From NCBI RefSeq assembly GCF_011046245.1, contig NZ_CP049241.1, positions 2,620,001 through 2,684,000 of the forward strand: a stretch of DNA of 64,000 bases, read 5' to 3'. Below the pieces are notes generated by a model. That model was not told the origin of the DNA. It was given only the letters and a program-made list of their open reading frames with translations, and made no database searches. This DNA is from Allorhizobium pseudoryzae (GTDB taxonomy: Bacteria > Pseudomonadota > Alphaproteobacteria > Rhizobiales > Rhizobiaceae). Position numbers and translations under genes: made by a program. Shown here piece after piece: positions 50,869 through 59,720 of the stretch; position 1 is the first letter of the stretch; each line of letters starts with the position of its first letter.

Positions 50869-52374
50869 TCAACCAGCGCGGCCATACTCGATCATTCGTG
50901 CACGCGACAGCACGAGTTCAAGGCGATTGTCCGACAGGAGATGCAGGCACACCCGCTTCGTCCAGGGGCCGTCCTTCAGCGTGAAGAGGAAGCGGCCGCC
51001 GCCGAGCGCTGTGAGCGGCATGCGGTGACGGACCGGACCGACACCCATGACCACGGCCCCGCCATCGATCTCGAAACACGCGCCTTCGTCCGATTGCCAG
51101 TGACCTTCCAGAGAAGCGGGTACGCCGGCATCGACAGCCGGCAGGAGGCGGCGCGCGGCGTGACCGATCTCGCCGACAATGGCAGGTCCGTCCATCGTCA
51201 GCCGCATGGGGGAGGAGGCGGAAAAGGTCGAAACGGCGTCGCCGTCCTCCTGATAGACGGTCTCGTCGGCATCGAGCCAGGTCACCGTGGAGCCCTTGAC
51301 GTCCAGCCAGAAGGGTCCCGTCTCGGTGACATAGAGACCATCCCAGAGCGCCGCCGACGCGACGGGCAGGGACAGGTCGAGCAGCGCGGCCATGGCCTCC
51401 TGGGCGATCTTGTTGCCGTTGGTGTCTTCCCGGTTCGACACGATGACGAAACCGCTCCTGCTGACGCGATCAAGCAGGAAATAGCTCTTGTAGCCGGGAT
51501 GCGAGCCGCCATGGCTGGTGAATTCGCGGCCGCCGAGGATCGTGCGGCGAAGCCCGAGACCATAGCCGCTTTCACGACCGTCGGCGAGCGCACGGGGTGC
51601 GGCGAGACGATCGAGCGTTCCGGCAAACGGGGGCGTGTCGGAGAGCAGCAGGCGCAGCCAGTTCGCAAGGCTCGTCGCGCTGCCGGTCATGCTGCCGGAG
51701 GCGGATATATGCAGGCCTGCGGCAGAGAGCTGCCATTTCTCACCGTCATGCCAGTATCCCGGCACGAGACCCGCAACGGCATCATTCCAGGCATCCGGCG
51801 CATCGAGGACGATCGTCTCGTCGCCGACAGAGCGGATGAAGTCGCGGAAAAACAGGCCCTTCCGTTCAAGCGCCGCTTCGACCAGCCGATAACCGGTGTT
51901 CGAATAGGAAATCTCGGTGCCTGCCTCGTAGTTGAGGCGCGTCTGGCGGGCGAGGAATTCCAGCAAGGGGCCAGCCTTGGTTTCGGTATAGACGGATAGC
52001 CCGAGGAGCGACAGGCATTCGCGCGTGTCGGGAAGCCCGCCGCTCATGTCAAGGGCGCGTCCTACCGTGACGCTCGCCAAGGGTTCCTGAAGCTCGGGCA
52101 GATGCGCGCCAAGCCTGTCGTCGAGGGTGATCGCGTCGGGGTGCGACAGCACCATCGCTGAGAAGGCATGTTTGGTGACGGAGGCATATCGCACCACCGT
52201 CCCGGCGGTAAACGGAGCCATGGTCGAGAGACTTTCGACACCGCCGGCTTCGGCGAAACGGATGCCGCTTTCATCGAACCCGATCACGGCTCCGCCGGGC
52301 TGGTCAGCACCCCATCCGACTGCGAAATTCCTTGCTACGGCTTGCGCCGCTTCCCAATGGGCCGTGATCGACAT
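50869..52374 (-). CDS. D-aminopeptidase (serine beta-lactamase fold)
   Basis: A 501-residue penicillin-recognising serine hydrolase of the DAP type. Ser65-Val-Thr-Lys68 is the SxxK motif, Tyr157-Ser-Asn159 the second motif and His288-Gly-Gly290 the third. These lie within a few residues of Ser62, Lys65, Tyr153 and His287 as I recall them for Ochrobactrum D-aminopeptidase. Like DAP it has additional C-terminal beta domains (about 340-500). The enzyme removes N-terminal D-residues, chiefly D-Ala, from peptides and amides. No signal peptide, so substrates must be imported. ATG at 52374 follows GGAGAAG. Last gene of the second importer operon. Confidence 0.88.
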   Translation of the reverse strand: MSITAHWEAAQAVARNFAVGWGADQPGGAVIGFDESGIRFAEAGGVESLSTMAPFTAGTVVRYASVTKHAFSAMVLSHPDAITLDDRLGAHLPELQEPLASVTVGRALDMSGGLPDTRECLSLLGLSVYTETKAGPLLEFLARQTRLNYEAGTEISYSNTGYRLVEAALERKGLFFRDFIRSVGDETIVLDAPDAWNDAVAGLVPGYWHDGEKWQLSAAGLHISASGSMTGSATSLANWLRLLLSDTPPFAGTLDRLAAPRALADGRESGYGLGLRRTILGGREFTSHGGSHPGYKSYFLLDRVSRSGFVIVSNREDTNGNKIAQEAMAALLDLSLPVASAALWDGLYVTETGPFWLDVKGSTVTWLDADETVYQEDGDAVSTFSASSPMRLTMDGPAIVGEIGHAARRLLPAVDAGVPASLEGHWQSDEGACFEIDGGAVVMGVGPVRHRMPLTALGGGRFLFTLKDGPWTKRVCLHLLSDNRLELVLSRARMIEYGRAG

Positions 52375-52430
52375 GCACTTCTCCAATAATCCCCGAAAAC
52401 CGGACCCGGCTCCGCCAGAACCTGAAAAGG

Positions 52431-53174
52431 TCAGGCCGGTTCTTCGAGTTCGACGCTGAGGCTTCTGAGTTCGCGTGTGTGCGCGTGCTGCACGTTTCCA
52501 AGACGCAGATCGTCCGCCGTCACCTGTTCGACCATGTGGCCATCGATCATGACGCCGACATGCGAGCAGAGATGTGCAATGACGCTCAGATTGTGGCTGA
52601 CCATCACATAGGTCAGGTTCCGCTCGACCCTGAGATCGGCGAGCAGATTGAGGATCTCCGCCTGCACGGAAACGTCCAGCGCGCTGGTCGGCTCGTCCAG
52701 GAGCAGCACCTGCGGCTCGGCAATCAAGGCGCGGGCAATCGCCACGCGCTGCCGCTGCCCGCCGGAGAGCTGGTGCGGAAAACGGAAACGGGCCGATTGC
52801 GGCAGCGCCACCGCGGACAGAACCTTCGCGATGCGCGCGTCGATATCGGTCATGCCATGCACCAACGGCAGTTCCGACAGGATGCGGTCGATGGTCTGCC
52901 GCGGATGCAGCGAACCGTAAGGGTCCTGGAACACCATCTGCACCTTGCGGAAAAACGCCGGAGGACGTCTCAGCGGCGCGTCTTCACCGGCAAAAACGAT
53001 GCGTCCGGACCAGTGGTTGATGAGCCCGGCCATGGCGCGCAGCACGGTCGATTTGCCCGACCCGCTTTCGCCGACGATGCCGAAGCTGGCTCCCTCGGCC
53101 ACCTGGAAGGAGACGCCCTTGACGACCTCCTTGTCCCCGAAACTGATGCGCAGATTATCGATCTCAATGGTCAT
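52431..53174 (-). CDS. Peptide-type ABC importer ATPase (DppF-like) 2
   Basis: A 247-residue ATPase. Walker A is GESGSGKS, Q-loop region FFRKVQMVFQDPYGSLHPRQTI, signature LSGGQRQR and Walker B VLLLDEPTSALD. It is shorter than usual DppF; the C-terminal peptide-family extension with its cysteine cluster is nearly absent. ATG at 53174 overlaps the stop of the DppD-like gene by four bases (ATGA). The D-aminopeptidase gene follows after 56 bases. Confidence 0.92.
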   Translation of the reverse strand: MTIEIDNLRISFGDKEVVKGVSFQVAEGASFGIVGESGSGKSTVLRAMAGLINHWSGRIVFAGEDAPLRRPPAFFRKVQMVFQDPYGSLHPRQTIDRILSELPLVHGMTDIDARIAKVLSAVALPQSARFRFPHQLSGGQRQRVAIARALIAEPQVLLLDEPTSALDVSVQAEILNLLADLRVERNLTYVMVSHNLSVIAHLCSHVGVMIDGHMVEQVTADDLRLGNVQHAHTRELRSLSVELEEPA

Positions 53175-53998
53175 GTCAGCCACTCCGGATCACGGGTGAG
53201 CACAGGCAGGCGGTCCTTCGGATGGAGGAGCGACGGCATGCAGTTCAACAGCCCCCGCGTATAGGGATGCTGCGCCGAGAGGAGTTCGGATGCTTTCAAC
53301 TCCTCCATCACGCGCCCGGCATACATGACGGCAACGCGATCACAGAAATGCGACACAAGCGGAAGATCGTGGCTGATGAGCAGCAGGCCCATGCCCCGTT
53401 CCGACACCAGCTCCTCGATCAGCCGCAGGATTTCCGCCTGGACGGTGGCATCGAGTGCGCTGGTGGGTTCGTCCGCGATCAGCAGTTCCGGGTCCGGTGC
53501 GAGCATCATGGCGATCATGACGCGCTGGCCCATGCCGCCGGACACCTCGTGCGGATAGGAGGCCGCCACCTTCTTCGGATCGCGGATCTTCACCTGTTCC
53601 AGCAGCATGACCGCCGCGTCCGCCGCCTGCCGCTTGCTGCCGCCCTTGTGGGTGCGCCAGGCTTCCGCCACCTGGCTGCCGATGGTCTTGACCGGGTTCA
53701 GCGAATATTTCGGATCCTGCAGAATGAAGCCCGCCCGCTTTCCTCGGATCTGGCGCATCTGCCGCTCGCTGGCGGACATGATGTCGATGCCGTCGAAGGT
53801 CAGTGTGTCCGCCTGGATTCGCGTCTGCTTCGGCAGGAGTTTCATCAGGGCACGCGCGGTGAGGCTCTTGCCCGAGCCGCTTTCACCGACGATGCCGAGC
53901 TTTTCGGTGCCGAGCGTCAGGGACACGCCCTTCACCGCCGGCGTGAAGCCGGTGCGGCTCTCGAAGCCGATATGGAGATTCTGGATGTCGACAAGCAC
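53171..53998 (-). CDS. Peptide-type ABC importer ATPase (DppD-like) 2
   Basis: A 275-residue ATPase with Walker A GESGSGKS, FILQDPKYSLNPVKTIG, signature VSGGMGQR and Walker B LLIADEPTSALD. The C-terminal extension AQHPYTRGLLNCMPSLLHPKDRLPVLTRDPEW is typical of DppD/OppD. GTG at 53998 is chosen because AGGGGA stands nine bases upstream; the gene begins 4 bases past the end of the preceding permease. Confidence 0.92.
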   Translation of the reverse strand: MLVDIQNLHIGFESRTGFTPAVKGVSLTLGTEKLGIVGESGSGKSLTARALMKLLPKQTRIQADTLTFDGIDIMSASERQMRQIRGKRAGFILQDPKYSLNPVKTIGSQVAEAWRTHKGGSKRQAADAAVMLLEQVKIRDPKKVAASYPHEVSGGMGQRVMIAMMLAPDPELLIADEPTSALDATVQAEILRLIEELVSERGMGLLLISHDLPLVSHFCDRVAVMYAGRVMEELKASELLSAQHPYTRGLLNCMPSLLHPKDRLPVLTRDPEWLT

Positions 53999-54002
53999 CG
54001 GT

Positions 54003-54902
54003 TCAGTTCCCCTTCGGATCAAGGACGTCGCGCATGGCGTCGCCGAGGAAGTTGAAGGCAAGCGAAACGAGCAGGATCGCAATGGCCGGGATCATCGGTA
54101 CCCACCATTGCTCAAACATGAAGCGCTTGGCGGTGGCGATCATCGCTCCCCATTCCGGCGAGGGCGGTTGCGCGCCCATGCCGAGAAAGCCGAGCGAGGC
54201 CGCGGTGATGATGATCGAGCTCATGTCGAGCGTGACGCGGACGATGAGGCTCGGCGTGCAGAGCGGCGCAATATGGCGGAAGATGATCCGCCAGGACGAT
54301 GCGCCGGTGAGCCGGTAGGCGGCAATGAAGTCGCTGCCGCGCACGGTCAGCGTCTCGGCACGCGCCATGCGGGCATAGGGCGGCCATGCGGTCAGCGCGA
54401 TCGCAAGAACGGCGCTTTCGACGCCGGGCTTCAGTGCCGCGACGAAGGCGAGGGCCAGAACGAGGCGCGGAAAGGCCAGGAAGATATCGGTGAGGCGCAT
54501 CAACACCGTATCGACGATCCCGCCGAAATAGCCGGCGATGCAGCCGATGGCGAGCCCAAGCGGTGCGACGAGGACGACGACGGCGATGACCATGCCGAGC
54601 GTGACACGGGCACCATAGAGGATGCGGCTATAGACATCGCGGCCCAGTTCGTCGGTACCCAGCCAATGCGCGGCGTTCGGTATCGCAAGCCGGTTGCCGA
54701 GTTCCTGCGTGGCGGGATCGTGGGTGGCCAGCAGGGGCGCGAAGATCGCCATCAGCACGAAGAGGACGATGATGGTCAGACCGATCATGCCGAGGGGATT
54801 GCCCTTGAGGTTCAGCCACGCGCGGTAGCGGTTGCCCCATGTCGCCTGACGGCGCGAGGAGGGCGTTTCGCTGAGCGCCCAGGTACGGAAAGCGGACGCC
54901 AT
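54003..54902 (-). CDS. Peptide-type ABC importer permease (DppC-like) 2
   Basis: A 299-residue permease with LGMIGLTIIVLFVLMAIFAPLLATHDP, HWLGTDELGRDVYSRILYGARVTLGMV and the coupling loop SDFIAAYRLTGASSWRIIFRHIAPL. The end is FNFLGDAMRDVLDPKGN. It has a 30-residue charged N-terminal extension before the first helix. TAATG overlap with the DppB-like gene. Confidence 0.93.
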   Translation of the reverse strand: MASAFRTWALSETPSSRRQATWGNRYRAWLNLKGNPLGMIGLTIIVLFVLMAIFAPLLATHDPATQELGNRLAIPNAAHWLGTDELGRDVYSRILYGARVTLGMVIAVVVLVAPLGLAIGCIAGYFGGIVDTVLMRLTDIFLAFPRLVLALAFVAALKPGVESAVLAIALTAWPPYARMARAETLTVRGSDFIAAYRLTGASSWRIIFRHIAPLCTPSLIVRVTLDMSSIIITAASLGFLGMGAQPPSPEWGAMIATAKRFMFEQWWVPMIPAIAILLVSLAFNFLGDAMRDVLDPKGN

Positions 54903-55915
54903 TATTGCACCCTTGGATCGAGCAGACGGTACAGAATGTCCGCAAACAGGTTGAGCCCGACATAGATCAGGCCGACGAGAAGGGTCGAGCCGATGACGGG
55001 GTTCATGTCGGCGTTCATTAGCGATGTCGTCAGATACTGGCCGATGCCCGGCCACGAGAAGACCGTTTCCGTCACGACCGCGCCTTCGAGCAGGCCGGCA
55101 TAGGTGAGCGCCAGCACCGTGATCAACTGGACGGCGACGGTCGGAAACGCATGGCTCCAGACGACCTTCAGGCCGGAAAGCCCCTTAGCGCGCGCGGTGA
55201 TGACATATTCGCCCTTCAGCGCATCGATCATGAAGGCGCGCGTCATGCGGGCGATATAGGCCATGGAAAAATAGGCAAGAATGATGACCGGCTGGGCCAT
55301 GTGCGCCAACGCATCCCAGAAGGCATCGAGATCACCGGCGAGCAGCGTATCGACCGACATCAGACCGGTGACCGTCGGGATCATGCCATCATAGATGATG
55401 TCCTGCCGGCCCGGACCGGGGGCGATGCCGAGGGCCGAATAGAAGATGAGCAGCGAGATCATCGACAGCATGAACACAGGCACGGAATGGCCCGCCAGGC
55501 ACAGGACGCGGATCGCCTGATCGGTGAACGAGCCTTGGCGCACGGCGGCCCAGACCCCGAGCGGAATCCCGACGAGCGTGGCGAGCAACAGGGCTGCAGT
55601 GGCCAGTTCGAACGTCGCGGGGAAGAAGCGGGCGATATCGGTCGCGACCGGGTTCTTCGTCAGAACCGACATGCCGAAATCGCCGTGCACAAGCTGGTTG
55701 AGATAATGCAGGAACTGCACCGGAATGGGCTGGTCGAGCCCCATCTCGGCGCGCACGCGCAGGATGACATCCTCCGGCGCATTGTCGCCGACGGCGGCAA
55801 TGACCGGATCGACCGGCATGACCCGGCCGATCAGGAAGGTGAGGACCGTGAGGCCGAACAGCGTCAGGACGACGCTGCTCAGCATTGCGGAGAAGGACTT
55901 AAGACGGTTCTTCAA
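54902..55915 (-). CDS. Peptide-type ABC importer permease (DppB-like) 2
   Basis: A 337-residue permease with first helix SSVVLTLFGLTVLTFLIGRVMPVDPVIAAVG, the LVHGDFGMSVLTKNPVATDIARFFPATFEL motif, coupling loop GEYVITARAKGLSGLKVVWSHAFP and ending LLDPRVQ. I place the start at TTG 55915, which overlaps the stop of the binding-protein gene (TTGA) and gives the usual basic residues before helix 1; ATG 55885 would remove them. Confidence 0.9.
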   Translation of the reverse strand: MKNRLKSFSAMLSSVVLTLFGLTVLTFLIGRVMPVDPVIAAVGDNAPEDVILRVRAEMGLDQPIPVQFLHYLNQLVHGDFGMSVLTKNPVATDIARFFPATFELATAALLLATLVGIPLGVWAAVRQGSFTDQAIRVLCLAGHSVPVFMLSMISLLIFYSALGIAPGPGRQDIIYDGMIPTVTGLMSVDTLLAGDLDAFWDALAHMAQPVIILAYFSMAYIARMTRAFMIDALKGEYVITARAKGLSGLKVVWSHAFPTVAVQLITVLALTYAGLLEGAVVTETVFSWPGIGQYLTTSLMNADMNPVIGSTLLVGLIYVGLNLFADILYRLLDPRVQ

Positions 55916-57510
55916 GCCTTTTTGGTCTCCAGGTAGGTATTGCCTTCGGACAGGACGCCCAGGCGGACACCCTCCACACCGGTGCGGCAGGCCGCGGTCC
56001 TCGTGGTCTGGAACATCACGGCGAACGGGCTGTTCTCCATGAACTCGCGCTGCAGCTCTTCGTAAAGAGCGATGCGCTTGGCCGGATCCTTCTCGTCGCG
56101 GGCGGCTTCCGCCTTGGCGGTCAGAGCGTCGTCCTTGAAAGAGGAGCGCCAAGCGAAGGGCTTCTTCTTGGCGTCGGCCGAGTTGTCCTTGTTGATGCAG
56201 AAGACTTCCGCATTGGAGTTCGGGTCAAAATAGTCCGTTCCCCAGGCCGACAGCGCCATCTCGTGCTGGCGACCGCGCATCTTGGTGAGGACCTGCCGGT
56301 TTTCCGCCGATTGCAGCTTCACCCGGATGCCGATTTCGCCGAGATTGGCCTGGATCGCCTGAGCGAGGTCGGGATAAGGCTGGGCTGAATAATGATCGAG
56401 CGTGATGTCGAACCCGTCTGCGAGACCGGCTTCGGCCATCAGCGCCTTTGCCTTTTCGACGTCGCGCTTGTACGGGATATCCTTCACCGTGCCCGGGAAG
56501 CCCAAAGGCTCCATGCTCTGGTGCACGACGTGGCTGAGCGGAACGATATTCTTCTGCATGCCGTCGTAGTCGAGCGCCCATTTGACGGCCTTCCAGACCT
56601 GCGGCTTGGCGAGGTTGGCATTGGTCTGGTTCAGCGAGATCAGCACCAAGGACGCGATCTGCTTGCGGACAAGCGTGATGTCCTTGTCGCTCTGCGCCGC
56701 CTTCAACTGTTCGGAGGTCAGGTCGCGAGCAATATCGACATCCCCCTTCTGCAGCATCAGAAGCTGGGAGGAGGGGTCGACCACGTGCCTGACGATGACG
56801 CGCTTCAGGTTGCCCTTGTAGGGACCATGCGGATTGAGCTGCAGCGAAATGCTTTCGGAGGCCTTCCAGGCCTGCAGCATGAACGGGCCGGAGCCGGCGC
56901 TGTTCTTCTGCAGCCAGGCATTGCCGAGGTCGCCGTTGACCTCGTTCGCCAGAACCACCTTCTTCTCGACGATCGCGCCGATGTTGGCCGACAGGCAGAA
57001 CAGCAGGAAGGAGATCGAGGTCGGATTTTCGGTCGCCAGCGTGACGGTCTTCGCATCCTTGGCGACGATCAGGGATTCGACATTGTCTGCCGTGAAGCCG
57101 AACTGGTTGATGATGAAGGCCGGGCTCTTGTTCATCTTGATGGCGCGCTGCAGCGAGAACGCAACGTCCTCAGCCGTGACATCCGCACCGGAGGAGAACT
57201 TCTGGTCGGCAAGCTTGAAGGTGAAAACCTTGCTTTCCGCATCGGCTTCCCAGGACGCTGCAACGACGGGGATGACCTGGTCGGGATTGTCGTTATTGGC
57301 GCGCACCAGCTTCTGGTACATGTTGCTGATCATCTCGCCGCCAACGGCCTCAAAACCCTCGTGCGGATCGAGGCTCGTCATGTTGTCGAGCTGCTGGGCA
57401 ACGACCAGGATATCCTTCGGCGTGGCCGCGAAGGCGGTGTCCGCCAGTTCAAGATACGACAGGAAGGGCAGGGCAGCACTGCCGATCAGAAAATTGCGTC
57501 TGGATACCAT
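55912..57510 (-). CDS. Family 5 ABC substrate-binding protein 2, Tat-exported
   Basis: A 532-residue binding protein. The N-terminus MVSRRNFLIGSAALPFLSYLELADTAFA has the twin-arginine motif SRRNFL, so export is probably by Tat in folded form, unlike the Sec-type binding protein at 37428. Domain landmarks: SLDPHEGFEAVGGEMISNMYQKLVRA, FTFKLADQKFSSGADVTAEDVAFSLQRA, GSGPFMLQAW and WKAVKWALDYDGMQKNIVP. First gene of the operon binding protein-DppB-DppC-DppD-DppF-D-aminopeptidase. Divergent from the dipeptidase gene. Confidence 0.93.
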   Translation of the reverse strand: MVSRRNFLIGSAALPFLSYLELADTAFAATPKDILVVAQQLDNMTSLDPHEGFEAVGGEMISNMYQKLVRANNDNPDQVIPVVAASWEADAESKVFTFKLADQKFSSGADVTAEDVAFSLQRAIKMNKSPAFIINQFGFTADNVESLIVAKDAKTVTLATENPTSISFLLFCLSANIGAIVEKKVVLANEVNGDLGNAWLQKNSAGSGPFMLQAWKASESISLQLNPHGPYKGNLKRVIVRHVVDPSSQLLMLQKGDVDIARDLTSEQLKAAQSDKDITLVRKQIASLVLISLNQTNANLAKPQVWKAVKWALDYDGMQKNIVPLSHVVHQSMEPLGFPGTVKDIPYKRDVEKAKALMAEAGLADGFDITLDHYSAQPYPDLAQAIQANLGEIGIRVKLQSAENRQVLTKMRGRQHEMALSAWGTDYFDPNSNAEVFCINKDNSADAKKKPFAWRSSFKDDALTAKAEAARDEKDPAKRIALYEELQREFMENSPFAVMFQTTRTAACRTGVEGVRLGVLSEGNTYLETKKA

Positions 57511-57708
57511 TGTTAAATTCCCCTTGAACGACCAGATGTTCACAATCCCGGAGATCCACCGGGTTTTTGCCAAAAAATGATGCAAGGCTCATATCAGGCG
57601 TCATTTCAGGCGACCAATTCCATTTTTCGCACGGGTTATGCGCGGATTGCATTTGCGACCGATGCGGCGGCTCCCTACTAACGGGGACCGATCTCGCGCC
57701 CACACTGG

Positions 57709-58758
57709 ATGTTTGACGATATGCTCACCACCCCCATTCCCGTCTTCGATGGCCATAATGATGTTCTTCTGCGTCTGAGACGCGGTGGTGGAGAGGATCC
57801 GGTCAAGCGTTTTCTCGAAGGGGAGGAAGCCGGACACATCGACCTGCCACGCGCGAAGGCGGGCGGTCTCGCCGGCGGTCTCTGCGCCATCTACATTCCC
57901 TCGCCAAGCATGACCAAGGATGCCAATGGCGATTTCCCGACGCCCACCCAGGCCGACGCGCTGAACGAGACGCTCGCCATGGCGCGCTTGCTGTTTGACA
58001 TCGAAGCGCGCTCGCAAGGTGCGGTCACCATCTGCCGCAGCGCCGCCGACATCCGCCGATCAATCGAGGCCGGCAGTTTCGCCGCCGTCGTCCATATCGA
58101 GGGTGCTGAAGCGGTCGCCGCCGATCTCGACGCGCTCTATGTTCTCCACCAGGCCGGCCTTCGCACGCTTGGCCCGGTCTGGAGCCGCCCGAACGCGTTC
58201 GCCTATGGCGTTCCCTTCCGCTATCCATCCTCGCCGGACATCGGCCCCGGCCTGACGGATGCGGGCAGGGATCTCATCCGCGCCTGCAACGAGCTGAAGA
58301 TCATGGTCGACCTGTCGCACATGAACGATGCCGGCTTCTGGGACATCGCCAAGATCTCGCAGGCGCCTCTCGTTGCGTCCCACTCGAATGTCCATGCGCT
58401 GTGTCCGCACAGCCGCAACCTGACCGATCGCCAGCTCGATTCCATCAAGGACACCGGCGGCCTGGTCGGCATCAATTTCGGTGTCCTCTTCCTGCGCGAT
58501 GACGGGGTCAAAGACGCAGCGACCAGTCTCGACCTCCTTGTGCGCCACGTGGCCTATGTCGCTGACCGGATCGGTATCGATCGCGTGGCGCTCGGCTCGG
58601 ATTTCGACGGGACGACGATCCCGGCCGAGATGAAGGATGCCGCCGGCCTGCCGCGTCTGGTTGAAGCCCTTCGCCGTCACGGCTTCAGCGATGCGGAGCT
58701 GACAAAGATCACTCATGAGAATTGGGTTTCTGTTCTGGAGCGCACCTGGGGCGCGTGA
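57709..58758 (+). CDS. M19 membrane (renal)-type dipeptidase
   Basis: A 349-residue zinc dipeptidase. All expected ligands are found: His16-x-Asp18 (FDGHNDVL), bridging Glu131 (VVHIEGAEAV), His204 (MVDLSHMND), His225 (VASHSNVHAL) and Asp298 (ALGSDFDG). Bacterial members prefer dipeptides with a C-terminal D-residue, which fits the D-aminopeptidase and D-amino-acid transaminase nearby. No signal peptide or anchor, so it is cytoplasmic. Start ATG 57709; another in-frame ATG is at 57721. Divergent from the second importer operon with a 198-base shared spacer. Confidence 0.92.
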   Translation: MFDDMLTTPIPVFDGHNDVLLRLRRGGGEDPVKRFLEGEEAGHIDLPRAKAGGLAGGLCAIYIPSPSMTKDANGDFPTPTQADALNETLAMARLLFDIEARSQGAVTICRSAADIRRSIEAGSFAAVVHIEGAEAVAADLDALYVLHQAGLRTLGPVWSRPNAFAYGVPFRYPSSPDIGPGLTDAGRDLIRACNELKIMVDLSHMNDAGFWDIAKISQAPLVASHSNVHALCPHSRNLTDRQLDSIKDTGGLVGINFGVLFLRDDGVKDAATSLDLLVRHVAYVADRIGIDRVALGSDFDGTTIPAEMKDAAGLPRLVEALRRHGFSDAELTKITHENWVSVLERTWGA

Positions 58759-58842
58759 TCGCCAGACCTCTTGTTCCGGAGCGTCACGGATCACAGGCTT
58801 TCTAGGGGAAGGTCGAGCCCCGCGGTGCCCTTTAACGGCAGA

Positions 58843-58870
58843 CCGAGGCCCCTCGTCGGAGAGGCCTCGG
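58843..58870. terminator. Stem-loop between convergent dipeptidase and NitT/TauT permease genes
   Basis: Perfect arms CCGAGGCC (58843-58850) and GGCCTCGG (58863-58870) with a 12-base loop between two converging genes; no long T run. Confidence 0.6.
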
Positions 58871-58943
58871 CATAGCAAGCAGACGTTTGTCAGCAACTCT
58901 GAGCGGTCGAGTAACCGCCTTTCATCAGGCAAGGTCGCTCACC

Positions 58944-59720
58944 TTAAGCCGGCCGCTCCTCGCCCGCATTCGGTCGCCAGGTGATCAGCTTCTTTTCCGC
59001 GACGTCGAGGATCAGGTCGATGACGAGAACGAAGACGGCCAGGATGATGATGCCGGCGAAGACGCCAACCGCATCGAAATTGCCTTCCGAGCGTGCGATC
59101 AGATAGCCAAGACCGGCGGATGCGCCGAGGTATTCGCCGATGATGGCGCCGACCACTGCAAAGCCGACCGAGGTGCGCAACGACGACAGGATCCAGCTGG
59201 CAGCAGCAGGGAAATAGACGTGACGCAGCAGGTCGGAGCGCTTGGCACCAAGAATGCGGGTGTTCGACAGAACGACCGGATTGACTTCGCGGACGCCCTG
59301 CATCGCGTTGAAGAAGGTGACAAAGAAGACCAGCGTGACCGCAAGTGCCACCTTCGACCAGAGGCCAAGACCCAGCCAAAGCACGAAAATGGGCGCCAGG
59401 ACAACACGCGGAATGGCGTTGACCGCCTTGATGAACGGATCAAGCACGCGGGCCACCACCGGGCTGAGGCCAAGCCAGACACCCGCGCCGACACCCAGAC
59501 CCGTGCCGATGAGATAACCGAGGACCGTCTCGCTCAGCGTGATGCCGACATGCTTGTAGAAGCCGGCATCGGCGACCCAGTCAATCACCTGGCGCACGAT
59601 GTCGAAGGGCGCTGGGAAGAAGAAGCGATCGATCGCGCCCGTCGATACGCCGAGCTGCCATCCGCCAAGGAGGACCACGAGCAGCACGACCTGAATGATG
59701 CGAATGTTAATGGCTTGCAT
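58944..59720 (-). CDS. NitT/TauT-type ABC importer permease
   Basis: A 258-residue permease of the SsuC/TauC/NrtB family. Helix 1 is IIQVVLLVVLLGGWQLGV, and the family segment ETVLGYLIGTGLGVGAGVWLG is followed by NAIPRVVLAPIFVLWLGLGLWSKVALA. The coupling loop is NTRILGAKRSDLLRHVYFPAAASWILSSLRTSVGFA. ATG at 59720 overlaps the end of the ATPase gene by 14 bases. Last gene of the operon 62674-58944. Confidence 0.93.
   Translation of the reverse strand: MQAINIRIIQVVLLVVLLGGWQLGVSTGAIDRFFFPAPFDIVRQVIDWVADAGFYKHVGITLSETVLGYLIGTGLGVGAGVWLGLSPVVARVLDPFIKAVNAIPRVVLAPIFVLWLGLGLWSKVALAVTLVFFVTFFNAMQGVREVNPVVLSNTRILGAKRSDLLRHVYFPAAASWILSSLRTSVGFAVVGAIIGEYLGASAGLGYLIARSEGNFDAVGVFAGIIILAVFVLVIDLILDVAEKKLITWRPNAGEERPA

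Noticed and set aside
57564..57576. TTTTTG-C-CAAAAA palindrome in the dipeptidase/importer spacer
   Set aside because: Short and low-complexity; could arise by chance, and there is no second element to support an operator.
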